A stretch of DNA of 64,000 nt from Ensifer sp. LCM 4579 (GTDB taxonomy: Bacteria > Pseudomonadota > Alphaproteobacteria > Rhizobiales > Rhizobiaceae), in NCBI RefSeq assembly GCF_001854885.1, contig NZ_MDDV01000024.1:182128-246127 (forward strand), given 5' to 3'. The notes under the pieces were generated by a model. It made no database searches. It saw nothing but the letters and a program-made list of their open reading frames with translations, and was not told the DNA's origin. The translations under genes and the position numbers were made by a program. Below, one piece after another: positions 1-7,993 of the stretch (the stretch's first letter is position 1; every line of letters starts with the position of its first letter).

Positions 1-24
1 GGCGCAAACAGGGATGCGTTGCCC

Positions 25-954
25 TTACAAAGATGGAGAGGGTGCTGTCCGAGGCTGCCCCGCCGCATCGCGAAAGAGTAGAGCAATCGCTGTGATCACG
101 AGCAGGCTGCCCGGCAGCCACTGCCAGCCGATGACGTCCGGCCGGGTCACGAACAGCACCAGCATTGAAACGAACGGGACGAGATAGCTGTAGGCTGTCA
201 CCGTGCCCGGCGTAAGCGCACCGGTTCCACGCTGCATCAGCCAGAACGTCGCACCGCTCGAAAAGACACCCAGATAGGCAACCAGCAACACGTCTCCAGA
301 ACGCATTCGCGACAGTGCGGCAAACGGCTCGGCGACAAATCCGGCAAGGGCGATCAGAACGCCGCCCACGGCCAGACTCCAGAAGGTGCGCACGGCCGCG
401 TCGGGAGACAGAATGCCCCGCGCCAGCCCCCATTTGGACAGGACCGGATAAAGCGCTGTCGCAATGCATCCCAGGAAAAAGGCAACCTCGCCCCAGCCGA
501 ACTGCAATGTCGTCAGATCGCCACCGCTCTGGGCGAGCGCCAGTGCCAGGCCTCCGACCGCCCCCAGTGCGAGGATGGCCAGCAGGCGATGGGCGCGCGC
601 TTCCACACCAAAAACCCGGCCGAGGCCATAGGCCAGCAGCGGCATGGAAACGAATAGAGCCGACATGGAAAGCGCGCTCACCCGATGCGCGGCCCAGAAC
701 ATGACGCCGAAGAAGCCGGCCAAGCAGAAGCCCATGGCCGCGTACAGCAGGATGCCCTGCAGGTTCGGCACCGCCGGCCCGGCGCGCCATATCATCGGCA
801 GCATCGCAAGTGCGGCGATTGCAAAGCGCATCGCCGTCAGAAGCAGCGGCGGGAGCCCGTCGCTCAGGAGGCCGACAACCGGGAAGGACGCACCGACGAT
901 CAAGGCCCAGAGCAGCATCCCCAAATGCGCGCCTGTCACATTACTGTCCTTCAC
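25..954 (-). CDS. EamA/DMT-family transporter
   Basis: A polytopic inner-membrane protein of about 309 residues in the drug/metabolite transporter superfamily, whose members move small metabolites or drugs, usually outward. The translation is almost entirely hydrophobic helices, about ten, in two similar halves. I place the start at the GTG at 954 because GAAGGAG lies just upstream on the coding strand; reading on upstream would cross a dyad-rich control region and enter the nitroreductase gene. It lies 83 bp downstream of that nitroreductase on the same strand, but the dyads suggest its own control. The substrate cannot be deduced from the sequence. Confidence 0.85.
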   Translation of the reverse strand: MKDSNVTGAHLGMLLWALIVGASFPVVGLLSDGLPPLLLTAMRFAIAALAMLPMIWRAGPAVPNLQGILLYAAMGFCLAGFFGVMFWAAHRVSALSMSALFVSMPLLAYGLGRVFGVEARAHRLLAILALGAVGGLALALAQSGGDLTTLQFGWGEVAFFLGCIATALYPVLSKWGLARGILSPDAAVRTFWSLAVGGVLIALAGFVAEPFAALSRMRSGDVLLVAYLGVFSSGATFWLMQRGTGALTPGTVTAYSYLVPFVSMLVLFVTRPDVIGWQWLPGSLLVITAIALLFRDAAGQPRTAPSPSL

Positions 955-971
955 TGTTCTTCTCCTTCGTC

Positions 972-1020
972 GGTACTTGTACCAAGTCTCGATGATAGGA
1001 ACCGATAGGATCCTATCATC
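972..1020 (-). promoter_or_regulatory. Dyad cluster upstream of the DMT transporter
   Basis: Two elements sit just upstream of the transporter start. GGTAC-TT-GTACC (972-983) is a 12-bp inverted repeat. At 991-1020, arms GATGATAGGA and TCCTATCATC are separated by 10 bp, and a perfect 14-bp palindrome GATAGGATCCTATC (1004-1017) overlaps the right arm. There is no following T-run on the coding strand, so an operator is more likely than a terminator. The regulator is unknown; GTAC-N-GTAC dyads occur in operators of HxlR-type repressors, but that link is only an analogy. Confidence 0.5.
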
Positions 1021-1037
1021 GGGATGCCACACGGGCT

Positions 1038-1655
1038 TCAGAGGGTTTCCAGGACGCGGGAAACCGGCAGTCGCGGCTTTTGCGGCCAATTGCCTTCGCG
1101 GGCGTAGCCCACCGCGATCAGCACCACGGGGATATCGTCGGCGGCAAGACCGAATTGGCGCGCAACGGCCGTTGGATCGAAGCCGACCATGGGCCCGGTG
1201 GCAAGCCCGTACGCTTCCGCCGCGAACATCAGAAAGGCGGCGCCGAGTGTTGCCGTGCGAACCGCCTCGTCACGCTGCATTTGCGGATTGTCGCTATAGG
1301 TGCTTTCCACCGCCTCCGCCCAGGCGCCGACCATCGTCGCCGGCATGAAGCCTGCCTCCACGGATGGCCGGAGGCGCCCGTCCACGACGGTGTGCGAGGG
1401 CAGCTGTCCGCAAACAATGTAGGTGACCGCGGCCTCGGTCACCTTGGCCTGCCCGTAGGCGGCGGCCCGAAGGCGCGCTTTCGCCTCAGCTGTTCTGACG
1501 GCAATGAAGCGCCAGTTCTGGAGATTGTAGGCGGTGGGTGCGCGCGTCGCCAGCCTTGTAAGCTCCTCGATCTGCTCATCCGTAAGCGCCTTCTCGGCAT
1601 CGAACAAGTTCGTGGAGACGCGGCCTTCGATAGCGGCAATGATAGGGTTCTTCAT
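1038..1655 (-). CDS. Nitroreductase-family protein
   Basis: A cytoplasmic FMN-dependent nitroreductase-like oxidoreductase of about 205 residues, a usual length. Seen: N-terminal MKNPIIAAIEGRVSTNLF, then RAPTAYNLQNWRF, the FMN-binding segment of the family (an S/R-x-P-S-x-x-N-x-Q-x-W pattern), and a C-terminal IAVGYAREGNWPQKPR. The start at 1655 gives the normal family N-terminus; an upstream extension to 1739 looks non-coding. It is transcribed divergently from the LysR regulator at 1794, and the 138-bp gap between them is the likely shared control region. The true substrate (quinone, nitro-compound or enone) is unknown. Confidence 0.85.
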   Translation of the reverse strand: MKNPIIAAIEGRVSTNLFDAEKALTDEQIEELTRLATRAPTAYNLQNWRFIAVRTAEAKARLRAAAYGQAKVTEAAVTYIVCGQLPSHTVVDGRLRPSVEAGFMPATMVGAWAEAVESTYSDNPQMQRDEAVRTATLGAAFLMFAAEAYGLATGPMVGFDPTAVARQFGLAADDIPVVLIAVGYAREGNWPQKPRLPVSRVLETL

Positions 1656-1793
1656 CTGTCTCGACCTTTGGCATTCGTATGGTTCTTTTGTCCTGGCAGG
1701 TGTGCCGCTGACGAGGTCGATATTATTCCTTCCTGTCATCTCGATAATCCTCTATCCAGTACCGGAACTCACAACTGTCGGTGAACAATCACC

Positions 1794-2687
1794 ATGGATC
1801 AATTGCAGGCCATTAAGGTGTTTCGCCAAACGGTGGAGCAGGGCTCTTTCGCGGAAGCCGCGCGACGGATGGGGCTTTCGCCCGCTTCCGTCAGCAAGAA
1901 TATCCGGGAGCTGGAGGCGTTTTTGCGCGTGCGCCCAATCAACCGCACGACGCGCCGCATGAGCCTGACGGAAGCCGGTCAGCGCTACTTCGAGCAGATC
2001 GCCCGCATTCTCGACGATCTTGCAGAAGCCGACGATTCGCTTGGACCCATGCAGCGCATGCCAAGCGGTCTGTTGCGGGTAAGTGCGCCGATGGCCTTCA
2101 CGCTGACGCGCCTGTCGGACGCGATTGTCGGCTTTCTGGACCGCTATCCCGACCTGACACTTGACCTGAAGCTCGAGGATCGCCGGGTTGACCTCGTCAA
2201 GGAGGGAATCGACCTCGCCATTCGCGGCACCGACCGGCTTGAGGATTCCAGTCTGATCGCGCGCAAGCTGATGACGCTGCAGCATGTGATCTGTGCCTCG
2301 CCGGACTACTTCGCGCGGGCCGGATGGCCGCGCGAGCCGGAGGATCTGCGCTCGCACAATTGCGTGCAGTTCACGCTCTCGGGCCATGTTCAGGAATGGT
2401 CCTTTGCGCGGGAGGGGCGCACTGCGCGGGTGGCGATCAGCGGCCGCTACAAGGTCACGACCAGCCTTGCAGTCCGCGACGCTCTGCTTGCCGGCTTCGG
2501 GTTGAGCCTTATTCCGCGAATCTATGTGGAGAAGGACATCGCGGAAGGAAGGCTCACGACGGCGCTGGACGACTGGGCGCCGGTCGAGACCTCAATCTAT
2601 GTTGTCTACCCCTCCCGTCAGTATGTTCTGCCTAAGGTACGCGCCTTCGTGGATTTCCTCATCGACGAGATGCGGGACGAGAGCTGA
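1794..2687 (+). CDS. LysR-family transcriptional regulator
   Basis: A 297-residue LTTR of standard length. The N-terminal winged helix-turn-helix is clear (DQLQAIKVFRQTVEQGSF, then AARRMGLSPASVSKNIRELE), followed by a substrate-binding domain from about residue 90 (GLLRVSAPMAFTL). LTTRs of this subgroup often repress or activate a divergent gene in response to a small ligand, and the adjacent divergent gene encodes a nitroreductase. Its control of that gene is inferred from arrangement only. No strong Shine-Dalgarno sequence precedes the ATG at 1794. Confidence 0.9.
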   Translation: MDQLQAIKVFRQTVEQGSFAEAARRMGLSPASVSKNIRELEAFLRVRPINRTTRRMSLTEAGQRYFEQIARILDDLAEADDSLGPMQRMPSGLLRVSAPMAFTLTRLSDAIVGFLDRYPDLTLDLKLEDRRVDLVKEGIDLAIRGTDRLEDSSLIARKLMTLQHVICASPDYFARAGWPREPEDLRSHNCVQFTLSGHVQEWSFAREGRTARVAISGRYKVTTSLAVRDALLAGFGLSLIPRIYVEKDIAEGRLTTALDDWAPVETSIYVVYPSRQYVLPKVRAFVDFLIDEMRDES

Positions 2688-2819
2688 GATTATGGCCGTG
2701 CAGGAATCGGAGCTCTAAATTCATCATCAGATGCCGTACTGCTTCCCAGAGCCACGAACAACTTCATCTTCGGTTTCAAATGCTTTTCAGCACCTGCCGC
2801 AAACGCTAGTCATACCGCC

Positions 2820-3302
2820 ATGCACATTCGCCCCGCCTCACCCGCTGACACTGCCGCCATCTGGTCGATCATCGAGCCCGTGATCCGAGCGGGAGAGACC
2901 TATGCGCTCGATCCCAACCTGAGCCGGGCGGAAGCTCTTGCCTACTGGATGGGAGCAGACAAGGAGGTCTTCGTTGCCGAGCAATCGGGCGCCATTCTCG
3001 GCACCTACTATATGCGCCCCAATCAGGCTGGCGGTGGTCGCCATGTCTGCAACTGCGGATATGTCACAGCGCCCGATGCGACCGGTAAGGGCGTCGCACG
3101 CGCTATGTGCGAACACTCATTGGCGACCGCTCGCGACCGCGGGTATCGGGCAATGCAGTTCAACTTCGTGGTGAGCACCAACCAGCGCGCCATTTCGCTA
3201 TGGCAGAAAATGGGCTTTGAAGTCGTGGGCACCCTGCCCGGGGCGTTCAGACACCCGACACATGGCTATGTCGACGCCTTCGTCATGTATCAAGCGCTAT
3301 AG
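2820..3302 (+). CDS. GNAT-family N-acetyltransferase
   Basis: A 160-residue acyl-CoA-dependent acetyltransferase. It starts MHIRPASPADTAAIW, a typical GNAT N-terminus, and has the acetyl-CoA loop region near YVTAPDATGKGVARAMCEH (about residues 80-100), although the usual R/Q-x-x-G-x-G/A is slightly divergent (TGKGVA). The end, GFEVVGTLPGAFRHP, resembles phosphinothricin-type acetyltransferases that act on amino groups of small molecules. It stands alone, with no operon partner closer than 200 bp. Substrate unknown. Confidence 0.88.
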   Translation: MHIRPASPADTAAIWSIIEPVIRAGETYALDPNLSRAEALAYWMGADKEVFVAEQSGAILGTYYMRPNQAGGGRHVCNCGYVTAPDATGKGVARAMCEHSLATARDRGYRAMQFNFVVSTNQRAISLWQKMGFEVVGTLPGAFRHPTHGYVDAFVMYQAL

Positions 3303-3516
3303 ACGAAGTTGGCGTTCGCGGGCAAGCCTGGCGGAGCGCTGACGCATGGAAAAGGCCTGCCGCTACTCTCTGCCAAGGGCCTTACCCGCTACAGAACAAT
3401 CTGCTTTCGGTCGGGGCGAATGCGGCAACCAGGCTCGCCGCTCGCCGGCTATGGTGATTGCGGTACGGGGCGTGCTGCGCCGATGCATCCACGAATCCGA
3501 AATAGAGAGGTCATGC

Positions 3517-4509
3517 ATGAAAACGCTGCTGCTCAAGAAGGATGAAGTCAGGCGGCTGATCGGCATGACGGAGGTCATCGGCGCGGTGGAAGAGGCTTAC
3601 AAGGCCTTCAGCAGCGATCAGGTGGAACAACCCGACTATATCGGAATACATCTCCCCTCTCGCCGTGGAGAAATCGACTTCAAGCTTGGCTATTACAAAC
3701 CCAATGAAATCATCTCCATGAAAGCGCATTCTGGAGGGTTCGCCAACAACCCGGCAGAACACGGCGTGCCAAATAGCATGGGCACCATTCTCCTGTTTGA
3801 TGCCAGGTGCTGCGCGTTGATTTGCATCATGGATGGAAGCCTGATTACCGGCCTCAGAACGGGCGCGTCTGGAGCCGTCTCCGTCAAAGCACTGGCGAGA
3901 AAGAACGCCAGGACCGTCGCATCGATCGGCACAGGCAATCAGGCGAGAATGCAGATCCGGGCGATCAATGAGATCATGAAGATCGAAGAGATCCATGCCT
4001 GGAGCCGCACGCCGGAAGCGCTTTCCAGGTACAAGTCGGACATCGAACGCGAATTCGGCATTCCCGTCATCGTCGCAAGTTCCAAGAAGGAAGCGGTTGA
4101 ACAGGCCGATATCTTGATCACGACGACCCGGGGAAAAGGGGAGCTTGTGGAAGCGGATTGGGTGAAGCCCGGCACACACGTCGTTGCGATCGGCACGGAT
4201 CAGCGCGGCAAGCAGGAGCTGGATCCGGAACTCTTCAGGAACGCGAAAATCATCGTCGACTCGATCTCGCAATGCACGGAAAAGGGCGAGACCTGGCATC
4301 CGCTGAATGAGAACATCATCACCAAAGAGGACATCCATGGCGAAATCGGCGAGGTCCTGTTGGGAAGGAAGCCCGGAAGAGAACGTGAGGACGAAATCAC
4401 GATTTTCGATTCCACAGGCATGGCCATCCAAGACAATACGACGGCCAGCAAGATCTATCAGAACGCCATCGCCAATAACGTCGGCACCTTCTTTCAATTT
4501 TTCGAGTGA
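3517..4509 (+). CDS. Ornithine cyclodeaminase/mu-crystallin family protein (EutC-like)
   Basis: A 330-residue NAD(P)-dependent enzyme of the ornithine cyclodeaminase/alanine dehydrogenase/mu-crystallin family. Seen: the N-terminal substrate domain ([17 protein letters not shown]), the conserved [15 protein letters not shown], a Rossmann segment [14 protein letters not shown] (about residues 128-141) and a C-terminal [15 protein letters not shown]. The ATG at 3517 has GAGAGG seven bases upstream; an earlier in-frame start lacks this. The gene is fused by a TGATG overlap to a threonine-dehydratase-like gene, the arrangement of EutC/EutB in ectoine and hydroxyectoine breakdown. No other ectoine genes (eutDE, ehu) are present, so the substrate may be another hydroxy- or diamino acid. 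Confidence 0.87.
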   Translation: MKTLLLKKDEVRRLIGMTEVIGAVEEAYKAFSSDQVEQPDYIGIHLPSRRGEIDFKLGYYKPNEIISMKAHSGGFANNPAEHGVPNSMGTILLFDARCCALICIMDGSLITGLRTGASGAVSVKALARKNARTVASIGTGNQARMQIRAINEIMKIEEIHAWSRTPEALSRYKSDIEREFGIPVIVASSKKEAVEQADILITTTRGKGELVEADWVKPGTHVVAIGTDQRGKQELDPELFRNAKIIVDSISQCTEKGETWHPLNENIITKEDIHGEIGEVLLGRKPGREREDEITIFDSTGMAIQDNTTASKIYQNAIANNVGTFFQFFE

Positions 4510-5486
4510 TGACCATGCGCAATTACCCCACCATTCAGGACATCCGCGAAGCCCGGGAACGGCTGAAACCGCACGTCAGGCACACGCCGCTGTTGCGGGC
4601 GGACAAAATCGAGAAAGCCGCCGGTTGTCAGCTCTATCTCAAACCCGAAACCCTGCAGATCACCGGCGCATTCAAAATCCGCGGCGCCCTGAACAAGGTT
4701 CTCTCGCTCCCGAGAGAAGAGATCGCCAACGGCATCATCGCGACGTCGTCGGGCAACCATGCCCAGGGGCTGGCTTATGCCGCCAGGATGCTCGGCGTAA
4801 AGGCGATATTGGTGCTTCCGGTCACCACGCCCAAAATCAAGATCGAAAATACAAAGGCCCTCGGGGCAGACGTCATTCTTTTCGATGGCGACACCGCCGC
4901 TAGGTGGAAAAGGGTGTATGAAATCGCTGACGAAAATAAATACGTGGCTGTTCACGCGTTTGAGGACCCGATCGTGATGGCCGGTCAGGGGACGATCGGG
5001 TGTGAAATATTAGAGGACCTGAAAGATGTTGATACGGTCATCGTTCCCATCGGCGGCGGAGGCCTGATCTCGGGAATCGCGACCGCCATCAAAGAAACGA
5101 AACCAACGGTGCGCGTTATCGGGGCAGAGCCTGCCCTGACGCCGAAGTATTTTCATAGCCGCATCAACAAGGAGCGCACCTCGCTTCCCTTGAAGAACAC
5201 GATTGCCGATGGCTTGAGGATAAGCGTTCCGGGTCAAAACCCGTATCCGATCATCGAAAAATATGTCGACGAGATCGTTCTTGTCGAAGACGAGCACATC
5301 ATCGCCGGGATGAGTGCCCTTGCCAAGGACGCGAAATTGATCGCTGAACCCGCCGCCTCGATCGGCGTTGGAGCACTGTTGGCGGGCAGCATAGACGTCA
5401 AGCCCGATGAAAAAGTCTGCGCGGTGTTGTCCGGCGGGAACTGGGATCTACGCGACCTCGCCGAGATATACAACGCAGCCGAGTAA
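4509..5486 (+). CDS. PLP-dependent threonine/serine dehydratase-like enzyme (EutB-like)
   Basis: A 325-residue fold-type II PLP enzyme. The Schiff-base lysine lies in ITGAFKIRGALNKV (about residue 54), the substrate loop is TSSGNHAQGLAYA, and the phosphate-binding glycine loop is PIGGGGLISG (about residues 177-186). It lacks the C-terminal ACT-like regulatory domain of biosynthetic IlvA, so it is catabolic in length. Its start overlaps the upstream stop (TGATG), so translation is probably coupled; ATG at 4515 is an alternative start. Candidates are a hydroxyectoine dehydratase (EutB), a threo-3-hydroxyaspartate ammonia-lyase, or a catabolic serine/threonine dehydratase. The EutC-like partner favours the first type. 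Confidence 0.87.
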   Translation: MTMRNYPTIQDIREARERLKPHVRHTPLLRADKIEKAAGCQLYLKPETLQITGAFKIRGALNKVLSLPREEIANGIIATSSGNHAQGLAYAARMLGVKAILVLPVTTPKIKIENTKALGADVILFDGDTAARWKRVYEIADENKYVAVHAFEDPIVMAGQGTIGCEILEDLKDVDTVIVPIGGGGLISGIATAIKETKPTVRVIGAEPALTPKYFHSRINKERTSLPLKNTIADGLRISVPGQNPYPIIEKYVDEIVLVEDEHIIAGMSALAKDAKLIAEPAASIGVGALLAGSIDVKPDEKVCAVLSGGNWDLRDLAEIYNAAE

Positions 5487-5584
5487 TCAGGTTCAGCTTC
5501 GGTCTGTTCACCACCCGATCGCAGTCGAACGTCCACGACCGCAGGGTGCCTGCAGAAAATGATCGGGCGCGGCCGGCATGCGGA

Positions 5585-5634
5585 TACTTAAGTAACCGCT
5601 TGACTTTTTGTCGGGCGACCTGTTACTTAAGTGA
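5585..5634 (+). promoter_or_regulatory. Paired ACTTAAGT operators of the ArsR-family operon
   Basis: Two near-identical palindromic sites centred on ACTTAAGT lie at 5586-5593 and 5625-5632, 39 bp apart. The second ends directly against the ATG at 5635. A possible -35 element, TTGACT, lies between them at 5600-5605. Palindromes of this kind are typical dimer sites of ArsR-type repressors, so autoregulation is likely. No Shine-Dalgarno sequence separates the second site from the start codon. Confidence 0.65.
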
Positions 5635-6012
5635 ATGGTTGAGCGATCGGAGCAACTTGATTTGGCCTTTCACGCGCTCGCGGATGCGACGCGTCGGGGC
5701 ATTCTCGATCGCCTCTCACGGGGGCCGGCCTCGGTGAGCGAACTGGCCAGGCCGTACAGCACGTCGCTTGCCGCGATCCAGCAGCACGTCCAGGTGCTCG
5801 AGGCGAGCGGGCTCGTCGTCACGGAAAAGCGCGGGCGCACCCGCGAATGCCGGATCTCCAGCGAGGCGGTCGAGCGGGTCGAAAGCTGGCTGCACGAGCG
5901 CCGCCAGCTCTGGGAGAGCCGGATCGACCGGCTTGGAAAGCTGCTCGAAGGCGGCGAATTCGAGGGTGAAACCGAACCTTGGAATTCCGCGGCGGGAGGA
6001 GACCATCGATGA
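5635..6012 (+). CDS. ArsR-family transcriptional regulator
   Basis: A 125-residue winged-helix repressor. The family core is visible: LAFHALADATRRGILDRL, then SVSELARPYSTSLAAIQQHV (recognition region) and LEASGLVVTEKRGRTREC (wing). No metal-binding cysteine pair is present, so it belongs to the non-metal group that is usually paired with AHSA1/SRPBCC proteins, as here: the next gene overlaps by ATGA. Its two likely operators immediately precede the ATG, and no ribosome-binding site is visible, so the mRNA may be leaderless. The ligand is unknown. Confidence 0.9.
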   Translation: MVERSEQLDLAFHALADATRRGILDRLSRGPASVSELARPYSTSLAAIQQHVQVLEASGLVVTEKRGRTRECRISSEAVERVESWLHERRQLWESRIDRLGKLLEGGEFEGETEPWNSAAGGDHR

Positions 6013-6488
6013 CGGCAGCGCCTTTCTTTTACGGTACATTCACGCTGAAGCGCGTGTGGGCGACCCCGCCCGAGCGGGTGTTCGGCGCATGGTCCGATCC
6101 CCACCTCAAGGCACAGTGGTTCACCGGTCCGCCGGAACGCTGGACTTTGCTGCGCCGGTCGATGGATTTTCGCGTGGGCGGGCTGGAGGTGCTGGAAGGC
6201 CGCTTCAACGAGAGCGGCACGGTTACGCTTTTCGAGGCCCGCTATCATGTGATCGAGCCGGCCCGGCGGCTCGTGTATGCCTATGACCTCTATCACTCCG
6301 CACACTTCCATTCGGTCACCCTGTCGAGCCTGGAACTCGAAGCGCAAGGGGACGGAACCCACGTCTCATACACGGAGCAGATTGTGTTTCTGGACGGGAA
6401 GGACGGCACAGCCGATCGCCGCCACGGAACGGGCATCCAGTTCGACATGATCGAAACCACCCTTCAATTCAACGGAGCCACGCAATGA
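6009..6488 (+). CDS. SRPBCC/AHSA1-domain protein
   Basis: A 159-residue START-like (activator of Hsp90 ATPase homolog 1) protein, a small hydrophobic-cavity fold. Seen: TLKRVWATPPERVFGAWSD at the N-terminus, the classic opening of the family, and TLSSLELEAQGDGTHVSYTEQ near the end. ATG 6009 overlaps the ArsR stop (ATGA) and has GGGAGGAGA upstream. ArsR-AHSA1 pairs are common; the AHSA1 partner is thought to bind or sense a lipid-like or aromatic ligand, but its role here is unknown. It also overlaps the following GST gene, forming a three-gene operon. Confidence 0.88.
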   Translation: MTAAPFFYGTFTLKRVWATPPERVFGAWSDPHLKAQWFTGPPERWTLLRRSMDFRVGGLEVLEGRFNESGTVTLFEARYHVIEPARRLVYAYDLYHSAHFHSVTLSSLELEAQGDGTHVSYTEQIVFLDGKDGTADRRHGTGIQFDMIETTLQFNGATQ

Positions 6489-7144
6489 CGCTTGCACTTT
6501 ACGGGCACCCGTTTGCCTCCTTCGTATGGAAACCGCTGATCGCCCTCTACGAGCGCGACGTGCGCTTCGAATTCCGGATGGTCGATCCCGATCATCCGGA
6601 AAACCAGGCGCGCATGGCCGCTCTTTCGCCCACCGGGCAATTTCCCGCGCTGATCGACGGAGACAATGAAATCACTGAGAGCAATGCCGTGATCGAGTAT
6701 CTCGATCTGTTTCATGGTAACGGAACGCCGATGGTGCCGGAGGATCCGCGTGAAGCGCTGGAGGCGCGCATGATGGCGGACGTGTTCGACGATTACGTCC
6801 ATGCACCGATGCAGCGGATTGTCGGAAATGCCCTGCGCGGCGAAGACGAGCGGGATCCGCGCGGCGTCGCCGACGCGCGTGCGCAGCTCGATCGATGCTA
6901 CGCCTGGCTGGAGCCACGCCTGCAAGCGAGGGAATGGGCGGCCTGCGGTCGGTTCACCATTGCCGATTGTGCCGCGGCACCGGCGCTCTTCTATGCGGAC
7001 TGGGTGCACCCGATCCCCCAACGCCATGCCGCGCTCGCCGCCTACAGGGCACGGCTCCTGTCCCGCTCCTCCGTGGCACGGGTCGTCGACGAAGCACGCC
7101 CCTATCGAAGCTTCTTTCCGTTGGGAGCACCCGATCGGGACTAG
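6485..7144 (+). CDS. Glutathione S-transferase family protein
   Basis: A 219-residue cytosolic GST. The thioredoxin-like N-terminal domain (MTLALYGHPFASFVWKPLIA) has the cis-proline and gamma-glutamyl-binding motif FPALIDGDNEITESNAVIEY (about residues 57-76), followed by an all-helical C-terminal domain with FTIADCAAAPALFYADWV (the N-capping box region). It overlaps the AHSA1 gene (ATGA) and is therefore cotranscribed with the ArsR repressor. That suggests detoxification of an electrophile sensed by this operon, an inference from context only. Confidence 0.92.
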   Translation: MTLALYGHPFASFVWKPLIALYERDVRFEFRMVDPDHPENQARMAALSPTGQFPALIDGDNEITESNAVIEYLDLFHGNGTPMVPEDPREALEARMMADVFDDYVHAPMQRIVGNALRGEDERDPRGVADARAQLDRCYAWLEPRLQAREWAACGRFTIADCAAAPALFYADWVHPIPQRHAALAAYRARLLSRSSVARVVDEARPYRSFFPLGAPDRD

Positions 7145-7181
7145 CCCGGGAAGCATCGGCAGCATTGATTCCCGGCCCTTG

Positions 7182-7886
7182 CTACAGGTCAAGCGCCGCC
7201 ATATGGAAGCGCAGCTGTGCGGCCGGATAGCGGTAATCCCGCCCCACCGGACAGACGTCGCGAGAGCGACACCCCGTCACAACACAGCCGCCCTTCCCCG
7301 TCTCGCCTCTGAGATGAGTCCGACAGCCCCGCACGTCGAACACCTCGGACGCAAGTGCACCCGCCGGACAGGTCGCGACGCACGGCTTCTCCTCGCATGT
7401 CTCGCAAGCATGGCCGGTCGCCACTTCGCCCGTTATCGGCATGGCGCAACCGAATCCCAGCGCGGCGCGATAGCCATGCCAGAGGCCGTAGCGCGGATGG
7501 ATCAGAATACCGAGCGGCGAAGACCTCAGCCCTTCCGCTCGCATCGCCCATTGCTGAAAGGGTTGCCACGGCGGATCGGAGGGGAAATAGGCCGTCGCAC
7601 CCGCCGCCTCCGCCACCGGCAGGATCACCTCCTTCGACCAGTTGTCGAGCGGGTCCCTGCCGCCGCGATCCGGCTCGCCTTCGCGCCAGCGGGTGAAAGG
7701 CGCCCAGATCGAGCCGCCGATATTGCCGATGAGGACGACGCTCGCCGCCGCTGCACCGCCGTCAAGCGATGGCGCCTCTTCGCCGTTTGCGAAATTCACC
7801 GTTCCACGCAAAAAAAGACCGTGCGGCCGGAGAGCCGCACGGATCGCTTCAAGCCAATCGTCCGCCAAAGCGGGGGTCACCGTCAT
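7182..7886 (-). CDS. 4Fe-4S cluster protein of the corrinoid methyltransferase operon
   Basis: A 234-residue cytosolic protein with a QueG/ferredoxin-like C-terminal Fe-S region. Cysteine motifs CETCEEKPCVATCP (about residues 160-173), then GCRTHL and CVVTGCRSRDVCPVG, can ligate one or two clusters. The N-terminal half (about 1-140) has no recognised domain. It lies directly downstream of the MttB-like gene on the same strand and its ATG overlaps (ATGA) the stop of a 36-codon open extension of the mttB frame. The context suggests electron supply for reductive reactivation of Co(II)-corrinoid or for the methyl-oxidation branch; that is inferred. Confidence 0.72.
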   Translation of the reverse strand: MTVTPALADDWLEAIRAALRPHGLFLRGTVNFANGEEAPSLDGGAAAASVVLIGNIGGSIWAPFTRWREGEPDRGGRDPLDNWSKEVILPVAEAAGATAYFPSDPPWQPFQQWAMRAEGLRSSPLGILIHPRYGLWHGYRAALGFGCAMPITGEVATGHACETCEEKPCVATCPAGALASEVFDVRGCRTHLRGETGKGGCVVTGCRSRDVCPVGRDYRYPAAQLRFHMAALDL

Positions 7887-7993
7887 TTCGGTTTCGGCCC
7901 CTGAAACTCGTAATGCGGGCGCCAGACCTCCTTCTGGATCATGTCCGCGACCTGCGCCCTGCCGCCTTGCTCCCTGGCGCGTTCGGGAGTCTT
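7887..7993 (-). other. Open 36-codon in-frame extension after the mttB stop
   Basis: Downstream of the mttB TGA (7994-7996) the same frame stays open for 36 codons until a TGA at 7883-7885 that overlaps the ATG of the Fe-S protein gene (ATGA). The frame has codon use like its neighbours (third positions mostly G or C) and its predicted end, MIQKEVWRPHYEFQGPKPK, looks like protein. An internal ATG is at 7942 but lacks a good ribosome-binding site. It could be a recent nonsense mutation in mttB, a separate small gene, or chance. Confidence 0.4.
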
